Shown: positions 34,873-44,600 of the stretch, piece by piece
Numbering within the stretch: the stretch's first letter is position 1
Layout of the letters: every line of letters begins with the position of its first letter
NCBI RefSeq assembly: GCF_003634105.1
Contig: NZ_RBIQ01000007.1
Span: forward strand, 992,001-1,056,000
Source of the DNA: Maribacter vaceletii
GTDB taxonomy: Bacteria; Bacteroidota; Bacteroidia; Flavobacteriales; Flavobacteriaceae
Direction of reading: 5' to 3'
DNA: 64,000 bases
Notes under the pieces: generated by a model
What the model was told of the DNA's origin: nothing
Seen by the model: the letters and a program-made list of their open reading frames with translations, nothing else
Database searches by the model: none
Made by a program: the position numbers and the translations under genes

Positions 34873-35934
34873 TTATAGGTATTGTTTTTGATAATATTCT
34901 CTATAGGAACCCGACGTTACATTCTGTAACCATTCTTTATTTTCTAAAAACCAATCTATTGTTTTTTCTAATCCTTCTTCAAAAGTAACAGATGGTTTCC
35001 ATCCTAATTCTTTATAAATTTTATTAGCATCTATAGCATACCTTAAATCGTGTCCTGGTCTATCCTTAACATATGTAATCAATTTTTTACTATTTCCTTT
35101 TTCTCTATTAAGTTTTTGATCTATCAAGTCACAAAGTAACTTTACTAAATCTATGTTTTTCCATTCATTAAACCCACCAATGTTATACGTTTCGTGAATC
35201 TTTCCTTTATGAAAAACTAAATCAATAGCCAATGCATGATCTATAACGTATAACCAATCTCTTGTGTAATTACCATCTCCATATACTGGTAAAGGTTTAT
35301 TTTGAATGATATTATTTATAAAAAGTGGGATTAATTTTTCTGGAAACTGATTTGGACCATAGTTATTTGAACAATTAGAAATTACATAGGGCAAATCATA
35401 CGTTTTTCCATAGGCCCTTACAAAATGATCTGAACTAGCTTTTGAAGCTGAATATGGAGAACTAGGGTCATAATTAGTTTCTTCTGTAAAAAAATCATTG
35501 TTGTTAACCAGACTACCAAATACTTCATCTGTACTTATGTGATAGAATCGTTTGTTAATATAATTCCTTTTCCATATTTTCTTTGCAGCTTGTAATAAGT
35601 TTAATGTACCAATAACATTTGTTTTTACAAATGCTAGTGGTTCATTTATAGAGCGATCCACATGAGATTCTGCTGCTAGATGTATTATACTGTCAAACTT
35701 ATGCGTATCAAAAAGATTAAAAATAAAATTCTCATTAACTATATCTCCTTTTATAAAAGTGTAATTAGGAAGGCTTTCTATATCTTTTAAATTCTCTAAA
35801 TTCCCTGCATATGTTAAGGCATCTATATTATAAATCTTGTAGTTTGGATATTTAAGCACAAACCTTTTAACAACATGAGAGCCTATAAAACCTGCTCCTC
35901 CTGTAATTAATATTTTTTGGTTTGGTTTATCCAT
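34873..35934 (-). CDS. rmlB: dTDP-glucose 4,6-dehydratase
   Basis: 353 residues. NAD loop TGGAGFIG at 11-18, the dehydratase triad strand STDEVFGS (T135-D136-E137) and the YSASK pair Y161/K165 are present, along with SHVDRSI, SNNYGPNQFPEKLIPL and DRPGHDLRYAID. Second step of dTDP-rhamnose synthesis. Its start codon abuts the end of the Wzz-like gene, so both are cotranscribed. Confidence 0.96.
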   Translation of the reverse strand: MDKPNQKILITGGAGFIGSHVVKRFVLKYPNYKIYNIDALTYAGNLENLKDIESLPNYTFIKGDIVNENFIFNLFDTHKFDSIIHLAAESHVDRSINEPLAFVKTNVIGTLNLLQAAKKIWKRNYINKRFYHISTDEVFGSLVNNNDFFTEETNYDPSSPYSASKASSDHFVRAYGKTYDLPYVISNCSNNYGPNQFPEKLIPLFINNIIQNKPLPVYGDGNYTRDWLYVIDHALAIDLVFHKGKIHETYNIGGFNEWKNIDLVKLLCDLIDQKLNREKGNSKKLITYVKDRPGHDLRYAIDANKIYKELGWKPSVTFEEGLEKTIDWFLENKEWLQNVTSGSYREYYQKQYL

Positions 35935-36939
35935 TTATAATAACTCCTTTGTTTTTTTATTTAAATATTTAATGAACGACCAAACAAAAAATAGAAAAAT
36001 TAAAATAGAAGGTATTAAAACAAGCCCTTTAGTAAAAAATGCTTGTTTAATTTGTTGTGGCCCTCCAAAGTTTAATATTTTTATAGTTTCTTGTTGTTCT
36101 TTAATTTCCAACTTATTAGTACCTGTAGTTTCTATTAATTTATTCTTTAGATTTAATAGCTGAGGAATATCTAGCCCTTCTTCTCCGCCTAACAATACCA
36201 TTCCGTCTCCAGATGTACCGTTTTTACTTCCAAGGGCTTTTGTATAGTTTGTTACTAATAAATCAATTTGTTTAACAAGTGCTTCATTTTCTCTTATTTG
36301 AGACTCTGCATTGTCTAAATATATTTCTTTTAGTTCTTGAAAGTACTTATTTTTATTAATATAGCTTATAATTTTCTCCGCAGCATCTTGCCCCATTTTA
36401 GCATCTTTGTATAAAAAAGAAATTTTATGGTTTACATAACTACTTGCCAAAACTTCATTCTTTACAACTTGTTTTATGGAGTTATCATCTTTAAGATTTC
36501 CTAGATATTCTAAATACTTTAAGGATTCTTCTAAATTTACTACCTTATTATTAGATTCCTGAACAGGTTCAATTTCTATTTTAAATCCTTTTATAGCTTC
36601 TAAATCTATACCTATACTACTATAAAATTCATTATCCTTTCCTTTAATTTTAGACTGTAATTCATTAACTATTCCATACAAATAATCCTTACTTTCAAAA
36701 TTAGGTTTTACAATAACCTCTGTCTTTTTTGTGATGGTAGATATTTGTTTTAAACCATATCCTAAACCAACTCCTACCACTCCTAAAAGCACTAAAATTA
36801 GTAGGTTTTTTTTAAAGTATAGAAATACGCGAAGAATCCCAATAAAAACCTTATGAAATCCTTTTTTAATTAACTCAAACAACTGCCCTAAATCTATTTC
36901 ATCAGAAGAAGTATTGTTTGTTGGTGATTTTTCTTCCAT
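35935..36939 (-). CDS. Wzz-like chain-length determinant protein
   Basis: 334 residues. An acidic cytoplasmic N-terminus (with DEIDLGQLFELIKKGFHKV), one helix at about 47-66, a long periplasmic part predicted as helical/coiled coil (about 70-305), and a second helix at about 308-327 before a basic tail. That two-helix layout is the Wzz/PCP-1 design that sets O-chain length. No kinase domain is attached. It stands at the head of the rml genes and 1 bp from the upstream DUF6909-like gene. Confidence 0.82.
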   Translation of the reverse strand: MEEKSPTNNTSSDEIDLGQLFELIKKGFHKVFIGILRVFLYFKKNLLILVLLGVVGVGLGYGLKQISTITKKTEVIVKPNFESKDYLYGIVNELQSKIKGKDNEFYSSIGIDLEAIKGFKIEIEPVQESNNKVVNLEESLKYLEYLGNLKDDNSIKQVVKNEVLASSYVNHKISFLYKDAKMGQDAAEKIISYINKNKYFQELKEIYLDNAESQIRENEALVKQIDLLVTNYTKALGSKNGTSGDGMVLLGGEEGLDIPQLLNLKNKLIETTGTNKLEIKEQQETIKILNFGGPQQIKQAFFTKGLVLIPSILIFLFFVWSFIKYLNKKTKELL

Positions 36940-36940
36940 T

Positions 36941-38632
36941 TTATTTGGTATTAAATATCTGTTTCAAAATTTTATCTGTAATTAAATAGGTTGGTTTTAC
37001 GCCTGTAGTCCCTAAACCACCAGAAGCTAATGTGCTTCCTGTTTCTAATGGATTATCAGAAGCATAATAGGCATACCTTACTTTTACATCTTCTTTTATA
37101 CTCTTACGTATTTTAGATGCAGATTGTATTGCTTTTTGGTAGTGTACACCTTCCATTTCTAGGCCTATAACATTCCAGGTAGATTCATAAAAAAACTTAA
37201 GAATATCTTTATTTTGCAATGATGTTCCTAAAACCGATACCATTGTACCTTCAAAAACTTGTAAACCATGTCCTTTAAAATCTTCGGCACACAATTCGTT
37301 TTTAAAAGGATAATTATCTGCGGTGCCTTCAAAGATATGAGAAGAAGGAATCATTAAATCTCCTTTACCGCCATCTAATATACCTGCTTTCCCCATAACA
37401 GAGATTGAATCAATATTTAAAAATTGAGGTTTCTCACCTTCTTTTTTATATGGTTTTAAAAACTCATCTATAGTTTCATATGCTTGTTCTCCAAATGCAT
37501 AGTCCATCACAAAAATTACTGGTAGCTCTTCTTCTTTTAATGTATCTGAAAAAGAGTAACAACAACTATCTTTTCCTAATTTAGCCATGTCAAAAATCTG
37601 AATATCTATATTAGTCCCAGATTTATCATCTATACTAATCATACCATTTTTTAGAGCAACACTTTTAACCTTGTCCCTTAATTTTCCATTTTCTGAAGCG
37701 CTTAAAGCTTCATAAATTTCTAAATCGTTTTTGGTGTCTTTAAATTCATTTTTAAGTGCTTTTCTTGCAAATAAAGAATTCATTACACTATGCATGTTTG
37801 CACTAATAATATGGATGGGTCTGTTTAGTAAGTTATTAGCTACTAAAGTTTCTTTTATTGTGTTTGCCCAAAGCTCCCCATGTATATGATGACCTAAGGT
37901 TTCTCTAAGTATAGAGCTAAAGGTAATTGCTCGCTTGTTTCCTGAAACCTCTTCCTCTATTGCTAGTTTACCTAACCAGTATATTATTCTTAAGAATCTT
38001 TCTGGATCTGTTTTGGTAGCAAACTTTTCATAAACACTAATAATTTCTTCAAAAGAACGCCCTAAAATATTTGCGGTGTGTATTAATGCTACTTCTCTTT
38101 CGGACTGAGATAATTTCTTTTTACTAACAGAAGCTTCTAGCTTTCCCCAATCTCTTATAGTCTTATTCGTGTCTTCTATTAAAACCCTTTTACAAATTTT
38201 TTCAGATTCAATAATTAAAAAAGTTATATGCGTTAGAATATCATAAATATCAGAGCGCCCTCTGGTTATTTCAATATTCATTTGCTCATCATCAATTCTA
38301 TAGCAATTTCTTCTTCTTTTAGGAGGAACTATAGCTTTAAAATGAGATTTACTATAGCCTTCGTCTGCGGTTAAGTTTATAAATCTGCATTGCTCTATAC
38401 CTTCTGGTAGGCGTTCTAAAACATAAATAAGACCGTTTAATTCTGATTTTTCTTCTGCAATAGAACCATAAATTTCTGGGCGTAATAATAGTAAAGCATC
38501 TTTAAGTGTTTGTCCAGATATTCCAGTTGGCTTATAAAAGCCGCGATTAAATAAATGGCGCATTGTAATATACAAGCGTTCTATAGCATTGGTAGATTCT
38601 TGTGCTCTAGTTGTAATTATTGCTTTTCCCAT
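36941..38632 (-). CDS. DUF6909-like protein with nucleoside-phosphorylase-like C-terminus
   Basis: 563 residues, soluble, no signal peptide. The N-terminal half (about 1-220) is helical and includes RLYITMRHLFNRGFYKPTGISG. The C-terminal third shows GLEMEGVHYQKAI near 503-515, similar to the M-E-x-E substrate loop of PNP/UDP-family phosphorylases, with LQVFEGTMVSVLGTSLQ before it and ASDNPLETGSTLASGGLG after it. I recall the family as DUF6909, conserved in Bacteroidota, with no known function. It lies between the GH3 and wzz genes, so it is probably cotranscribed with the envelope genes. A phosphorylase activity is only a possibility. Confidence 0.55.
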   Translation of the reverse strand: MGKAIITTRAQESTNAIERLYITMRHLFNRGFYKPTGISGQTLKDALLLLRPEIYGSIAEEKSELNGLIYVLERLPEGIEQCRFINLTADEGYSKSHFKAIVPPKRRRNCYRIDDEQMNIEITRGRSDIYDILTHITFLIIESEKICKRVLIEDTNKTIRDWGKLEASVSKKKLSQSEREVALIHTANILGRSFEEIISVYEKFATKTDPERFLRIIYWLGKLAIEEEVSGNKRAITFSSILRETLGHHIHGELWANTIKETLVANNLLNRPIHIISANMHSVMNSLFARKALKNEFKDTKNDLEIYEALSASENGKLRDKVKSVALKNGMISIDDKSGTNIDIQIFDMAKLGKDSCCYSFSDTLKEEELPVIFVMDYAFGEQAYETIDEFLKPYKKEGEKPQFLNIDSISVMGKAGILDGGKGDLMIPSSHIFEGTADNYPFKNELCAEDFKGHGLQVFEGTMVSVLGTSLQNKDILKFFYESTWNVIGLEMEGVHYQKAIQSASKIRKSIKEDVKVRYAYYASDNPLETGSTLASGGLGTTGVKPTYLITDKILKQIFNTK

Positions 38633-38664
38633 ATATCTATTTCATGTAAAATTACAATTTATAT

Positions 38665-40170
38665 TTAACTAATTGTAGTACTATACTTATGTAATCCATT
38701 CGCTAACTTACGGTCATTAGATAGTCTTTGTACTTTATTTTGACCTCCTAGTTTACCTATAGATTTCATGTAAGATGTATATCCTCCTGGTTTTATTTGT
38801 GTAATTTTTAAGGTTTGAAGCACATTCCCAACTATTAAATCGTAATAATAACTATTCTGATTTTGTAAAGATGTATCCAAAGTTTCAATAAACTTTTCCA
38901 TATTATCTGGTAAAGTTTCAAACTCTATTAACCACTCGTGAAATGGAAGTTCATTTTCTTGTGGTGTTATTTGTGGTGCAACCGTAAATTCATTTACACT
39001 AGCATTAGTTGCGCCAATAGCTTCTTGCATAGCCTGCTCAACTTCTTTAGCTATTACATGCTCTCCAAATGCCGATATAAAATGTTTTATACGCCCAGAA
39101 ACTATTACTCTATAGGGTTTTAAAGAAATAAACTGAACGGTATCTCCAAGGTTATATGCCCATAAACCTGCGTTTGTAGAGATAATCATAACATAATTTA
39201 CATCTATTTCTACATCTTTTATTGTTAGTCGTTTTGGGTTTTCTTCAAAAAAATCATCGGACTTTATAAACTCATAAAATATTCCAGAGTTTAGTAACAA
39301 AAGCATGCCTTTTTCTTTTTGAGAATCTTGGTAGGCAAAAAAACCTTCGCTAGCAGGAAACAGTTCTATACTATCTACTTTTCTTCCAATTAAATTCTCG
39401 AACTTGGCTCTGTATGGTTCGTAATTTACACCTCCGTAAATAAATAAATTAAAGTTTTTAAATAAGTCTCCAACTTTTACTTTAGATTTTTCATTTAGCT
39501 TTTCAAAATACATTTGTACCCAAGAAGGTATTCCTGCTATAACAGTCATGTCTTCATTTATGGTTTCTTCTACAATAGCATTTACTTTAGTTTCCCAATC
39601 TTCTATACAGTTGGTTTCCCAACTGGGAAGCCTATTTTTTTGTAAATAATTTGGAACATAATGTGCAGATATTCCTGATAAACGACCTAAATTAATTCCA
39701 TTTTTTAGTTCTAATTCTGGGCTACCTTGCAAAAAAATCATTTTACCATCTACAAAAGAGGAATTACCTGTTTCGTTAATATAAGTTAGTATTGCATTAC
39801 GAGAAGCATTTACTTGTTCTTTTATAGATTCTTCTGTTATAGGAATATATTTTGCTCCAGAAGTTGTGCCAGATGTTTTGGCAAAATATATAGGCTTTCC
39901 TGGCCATAAAATATTTTCTTTACCCTTTACAACCTCCTCTACATAAGGCTTTAACTCCTCATAATCTCTAACGGGTACTGCTTTAGAAAAATCTTCAAAA
40001 GAACCTATTTTATTAAAATTATGATCTTTTCCAAACGAAGTGTTTTTTGCTGTATTTATTAGGTTTTGAAATACTTTTTCCTGCGCTTTAACCGGGTTAT
40101 TTACCCACTTTAAAGTCTTATTTACAATATTTTTTGCAAATATTTTTGCGGCTACGGATTTTAATGACAT
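38665..40170 (-). CDS. GH3 auxin-responsive-promoter family acyl-adenylating enzyme
   Basis: 501 residues, the usual length of bacterial GH3 proteins. FAKTSGTTSGAKYIPIT is the ATP/AMP loop; IYGGVNYEPYRAKFENLIG, ELFPASEGFFAYQD and SGRIKHFISAFGEHVIAKEVE are the later adenylation motifs. Plant GH3 enzymes join acyl acids to amino acids through an acyl-AMP; the bacterial substrate is not known. The gene stands 5 bp after the M23 peptidase gene and is a regular flavobacterial neighbour of it. Confidence 0.88.
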   Translation of the reverse strand: MSLKSVAAKIFAKNIVNKTLKWVNNPVKAQEKVFQNLINTAKNTSFGKDHNFNKIGSFEDFSKAVPVRDYEELKPYVEEVVKGKENILWPGKPIYFAKTSGTTSGAKYIPITEESIKEQVNASRNAILTYINETGNSSFVDGKMIFLQGSPELELKNGINLGRLSGISAHYVPNYLQKNRLPSWETNCIEDWETKVNAIVEETINEDMTVIAGIPSWVQMYFEKLNEKSKVKVGDLFKNFNLFIYGGVNYEPYRAKFENLIGRKVDSIELFPASEGFFAYQDSQKEKGMLLLLNSGIFYEFIKSDDFFEENPKRLTIKDVEIDVNYVMIISTNAGLWAYNLGDTVQFISLKPYRVIVSGRIKHFISAFGEHVIAKEVEQAMQEAIGATNASVNEFTVAPQITPQENELPFHEWLIEFETLPDNMEKFIETLDTSLQNQNSYYYDLIVGNVLQTLKITQIKPGGYTSYMKSIGKLGGQNKVQRLSNDRKLANGLHKYSTTIS

Positions 40171-40175
40171 ACGTT

Positions 40176-41045
40176 TTATTTAAAATCTATAAAATCTGTT
40201 GGGTTTACTGGCGCACCATTATTCCATATTTCAAAATGTAAATGCGGACCTGTTGTTAATTCTCCCGTATTACCTACGGATGCAATTACTTCACCAGCCC
40301 TAACAACTTCTCCTTGTTTTTTGTTTAAAGAACCATTGTGCTTATATATACTTAATAAACCATCTTTATGTTCTATAATAATTACATAACCTGTATCTGC
40401 TGTCCACTCTGCAAAAATAACCATGCCGTTTGCAATAGCTTTTACTGGAGAATCTTTGGGTGCAACCACATCTACTGCATAGTGTTTTGCATTTGCATCA
40501 TATTCTTGAGAAATTATTCCAGATATTGGAGGAAAAAGAATAAAATCGGTGTTTGTTGTATTTTGTTCAAATAAATTATACTTATCCTCTAAAGCTACTT
40601 CTGCTCTTAACAAAGAATCTTGTTTAATTGGTGTTAAATCTACTGTTGATGGATCTAATTTAAATTTTCCAAAAAGAGAATCTCTACTCACTTCATTATT
40701 CTCAATATCTCCTCTTAATACTTTACGAATATTATCTAAATACCTATTGGTATAATTTAATCTTCTCACTAAAGAGTCCGTTTTATAAGTAAGTACCGTA
40801 GCTTGTCTTTTAAGTTTTGTAGAAGAATACCCTGGAATATATTCTCTTAAAGGGGTAAAAGCTATTAACAAAGTAGTAAAGCCAATTAGTGCTATAATAC
40901 AAAGAGTTCCGGTTACAAAAACATTTAGTCTACTAAGCTTAAAAGATATTTTCTCTTCAAAAGTACTTTCGTTTAATATTACTAAACGATACTTATGAAG
41001 CAGTTTTCTTTTTATTTCTTTCCTTTTCTTTGTTTTCTTAGCCAT
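40176..41045 (-). CDS. M23-family murein endopeptidase
   Basis: 289 residues: basic cytoplasmic N-terminus, one membrane helix (about 44-64), a coiled-coil stretch (about 76-115) and a LytM/M23 domain (about 170-289). Zinc ligands H188 and D192 (HYAVD) and H269, with H267 (HLH) and H235 (YKHNG), are all present, so it should be an active DD-endopeptidase in the periplasm, anchored in the inner membrane. It heads a minus-strand run of genes leading into the polysaccharide locus and is divergent from tatA. Confidence 0.9.
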   Translation of the reverse strand: MAKKTKKRKEIKRKLLHKYRLVILNESTFEEKISFKLSRLNVFVTGTLCIIALIGFTTLLIAFTPLREYIPGYSSTKLKRQATVLTYKTDSLVRRLNYTNRYLDNIRKVLRGDIENNEVSRDSLFGKFKLDPSTVDLTPIKQDSLLRAEVALEDKYNLFEQNTTNTDFILFPPISGIISQEYDANAKHYAVDVVAPKDSPVKAIANGMVIFAEWTADTGYVIIIEHKDGLLSIYKHNGSLNKKQGEVVRAGEVIASVGNTGELTTGPHLHFEIWNNGAPVNPTDFIDFK

Positions 41046-41190
41046 TAATCACAAATATAATGCTAGTATTAAACTTTAACTAACACAACAATAAATTATC
41101 TTATTAAGCATTATAAATATATATAATTGTTGTTTTATTTTATTAAATATTCACTTTTTAAAATTTAATACGATTCTATAAACTTTTTAG

Positions 41191-41198
41191 TATCTTTG
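41191..41198 (+). promoter_or_regulatory. -7 promoter element of tatA
   Basis: TATCTTTG is a perfect match to TAnnTTTG and ends 22 bases before the tatA ATG. The -33 region is less clear. Confidence 0.6.
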
Positions 41199-41220
41199 TT
41201 TTCTATAAAAATCATACAAG

Positions 41221-41406
41221 ATGATAGCTTTACAAACATTTTTAGCCATTGGTGCACCACAAATAATATTAGTAGTAGTAGTAGTTCTTTTATTATTTGG
41301 AGGTAAAAAAATACCTGAATTAATGAGAGGCTTAGGTAGCGGCATTAAAGAATTTAAAGATGCCTCTAAAGACGAAGACAAATTAGAAGAAAATAAAGAA
41401 GATTAA
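41221..41406 (+). CDS. tatA: Sec-independent protein translocase TatA
   Basis: 61 residues: a short N-terminus, a membrane helix (about 12-27, [16 protein letters not shown]), the [21 protein letters not shown] hinge and amphipathic helix characteristic of TatA/E, and an acidic tail. It forms the pore of the twin-arginine pathway. tatC is not in the window. It has its own promoter and a strong terminator, so it is monocistronic. Confidence 0.93.
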   Translation: MIALQTFLAIGAPQIILVVVVVLLLFGGKKIPELMRGLGSGIKEFKDASKDEDKLEENKED

Positions 41407-41414
41407 TTTTTATA

Positions 41415-41462
41415 ATACACCATAAAAAAACCCAGCAAATGCTGGGTTTTTTTATGGTGTAT
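41415..41462 (+). terminator. 22-bp perfect terminator hairpin after tatA
   Basis: Arms of 22 bases (outer ATACACCAT, inner AAACCCAGC) around an AAAT loop; an internal T run (TTTTTTT) follows the GC-rich inner stem. The same structure read on the other strand has a similar T run. Confidence 0.85.
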
Positions 41463-41598
41463 CCCCAAAATACATTCCTGTTTTTTTAGGAAATATAATG
41501 TTATAATTACCTTTTACTATTCAAACTCCTCTAACTTTTTAAAAATTAGCTTTGTAGGAAATTAACAAAAATTTAGACTTTACCTCTATTTATAGGTC

Positions 41599-41610
41599 TT
41601 TCACAACAAA
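41599..41610 (+). promoter_or_regulatory. TTTCACAACAAA motif upstream of the adhesin gene
   Basis: The identical 12-mer occurs twice upstream of the small gene at 51507 (51394-51405 and 51415-51426). Here it ends 26 bases before a perfect -7 box (TAGATTTG, 41637-41644), so it is centred near -45, a classical activator position. Regulator unknown. Confidence 0.5.
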
Positions 41611-41636
41611 AAATATTCCTCCTCCATCCATATATA

Positions 41637-41644
41637 TAGATTTG
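41637..41644 (+). promoter_or_regulatory. -7 promoter element of the adhesin operon
   Basis: TAGATTTG matches TAnnTTTG. It overlaps the GTG at 41644, which is one reason to prefer the ATG at 41698 as the true start. Confidence 0.55.
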
Positions 41645-41697
41645 TGATAAACCATAAGCAACCAAAAAAATATATCGCTTGTGTTTATCAGAAAGCT

Positions 41698-44600
41698 ATG
41701 CATATTAAAAGTTTCCTCGATTTAAATAAACCCATATCTAGTAAGACTAATTTATTACTATTATTTGTTTTTATTCTGTTTTCCGTAAACACAGGATTCT
41801 CTCAAATAAATAATGGAAATTTTAGAGTAGACCTAAGCTCTACAACTATGGGGCCTTGTGGTGGCAGTAATAACGGAACAAGTACTGTTGGTATTACAGC
41901 CAAAATGGCCAATTTAAATACTTTTAAAATAAATTTTGATTTACCAGATGGTGTAACTTACCAAACAGGAACAGCACTTATAGTAAACCAAACGGGTTCT
42001 TCTAACTTTACATTATCAGAATTTGATATAACAGATTTAAATAATCCAATTTTTCAAATAGAAAGACCAAGTAATGCAAATTGGCAAGTTTCCGATTTTG
42101 TGGAATTTACTTTTAATAAAACAGCTGCTTGCGAAGCAGTACAATATTCTTATAATGGCGGACTTTTTAAAGATGCGCATACTATAACTTATCTACAAGG
42201 AACATCTGCTAGGTCTCATAACGACACAGATGTAACTGTAAACGCATATAGCTTTTTAAGTGCCTACCTTGCTGTAGAAGATATAACTACGGAAAACGCA
42301 CTTGTAGGGCAAACCACAAATAGGCCAATTACTATTACAAACTCTGGAAATGGTAGCATACAATCTTTTGTCCATGATGTAGAGGTTTCTCCTGGTTTAC
42401 AAAGTAATTACCAGTTATCTTTTAATGGCACTATACTTACGCCATCTATAAGTGGAAATATGTATACTTACCAAATAGACCTCAATTCTGCTCCCTTTTC
42501 AGGACAAGTTGGGGATGGTGATGCCCTTTTTGAAAACGAAAATATTGTTCTTAATGAAAGACTAGTTCTTACAAATTGTGCGAATAATCAAGTTACAAGA
42601 CATAGTCCTAAATGGGGTTGTACATCTGGTACTTACTGCCAAATAGGAGCTCCTATTCCTGGGTTTATTGGTGTTGATCAAGAATGGTCAGACATAAATT
42701 TAATTACAGTAAATGAGCCACGCCCACGTTGGGATGCGCCAGTAACCTATACCTATAGACTAGAAAATGATGCTAGTGCAGATAATGCATATGATGTAAA
42801 CTTTAATATTGGCTTTACTTGGGATAGTAGATACTCTTCCATTGGTTTTAATCCTATGTATGGTGATGATAATGGCACAAATCGCCAATTATCAAATTTT
42901 AGATTTTCTGGAGGAGCCAATTTTTCTCCACAAAGATGGCCTAGCACAACAACAAGTGGTACTGGACTAGGTTCCTACTTATTCGGAGCAGATTTTTTTA
43001 CTAGTGATCCAGATGGCGCAGGCGGATTAGAAGATTTAGATGGGGATGGTTTTTTTGATGATATGTTACCTGGTGCATCTACTGAAATAAATGTAGACCT
43101 TACTATGTTGCAATTAAACCCTGCATGTGATGCTTATAATGCAGATTACTCAGAAAGCTTAAGTTTAAATATAGATACTTGGACTGTAAATAAATGTAAT
43201 AACAGCAATAAAACATTAAGAGAAGAATTAGAAAGACATTATGTAAGAAGAGATGCCTTATTTAATTGGGAATTCCCAGAAGATTATGATTTAGATGCAG
43301 AAGATGGTTCTGTTTTTAATTTAAATTTTGTTGGTAGTTTTGTTGCTTCTAACCAATCTCCTACTTGTAATGGTATAGAAATGTTTTCTAACGATCCTTC
43401 AACTATATACAGGGCTGTATTAGATATACCAAATGGTATAACACTAGATTCTAGTGCAGATTCCAGGTATACTCAGGTGGGTAATCAAATTATATTTACA
43501 GAAACACAATTAGAGGACTTTGAATATAACTCCTATGCATTACGTATTCCTATAAATTTTGCTTTAAATATAGATTGTAGCACCTATGCCGGTCCAGAAG
43601 AATTAGCCTTAAATTATACTACATCATACGAAAGTTCTTGCTATAATAAGGATTTACATTGTGGCTCTTTTAGAGTAACTACACACTGCCCAAATAGTTG
43701 TACAGGACCAACAACTACAGATTTTGAAGCAAACAGAACTACTTCTGGTTGGACAGATGAAACTATGAGTACAAAAGTAGTTTTAGACCCTAATGTACAT
43801 GCTACTAAATATTATATGGCAAAAGATAAAATGACCGTTACTGCTAATGCTATAATGCAAAGTAGTACACAGGACAACTTATATTTTGAAATGCGTTATG
43901 TAACCGACAATGGTCAAAACATGGCAGATATTATTGGATTTACAGATGGTACAATAACCATTAACGACGTTTCTTCAGGAACGCCACAAACTTTTCCTAT
44001 TACTAACACACCAGTAATAACTACACAAGGAACAAATGATAATTTCTTTACTTTAGATTTAACGTCTTATCAATCTTTAATATCTGGAACATACCAATAT
44101 GGAGAAGGGTTAGAGGCTGATGAAATTTCTTTAGAACTAAACTTTGAATTTAAAGAAGGTTTTCCTGAAGAAGCAAGATTGTATGAGTTTCACTCTTTTC
44201 AAGGTCGTTATTATAGCTTAGATAGTTTTAGTAATGAGGTTGGTTGTGGTACCTATAATGATAGAGCTTTCTTTTTTGAAAATAACATTCAACTTAATGC
44301 AGATTTAAGTGACTCTGTCAATGGTTGTGATGAAAAATGGTTATACGTAGGCCTATCACAAGCGTCTGGTGTTGCAGATAAATTTCCAGACGAATTTAGA
44401 CCTCCTTTATTATGGGATAATACCACTATACAAATTCCTGATGGAATGCAATTTAACAATCTTGTTAGTAGTTGGGGATACCCCAATGTTATGCCAGAAA
44501 ATCAAGATCCCGCATCTTGGAATAATGGATTAAATTACTCGGTTTCAGGAAATATTGTAACTATAACCCCTGGTCCAAGATTTACACATTTAGACCAAGG

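Noticed and set aside
41644-41697. GTG start for the giant adhesin gene
   Set aside because: It falls inside a perfect -7 promoter box; ATG 41698 gives a usual signal peptide.
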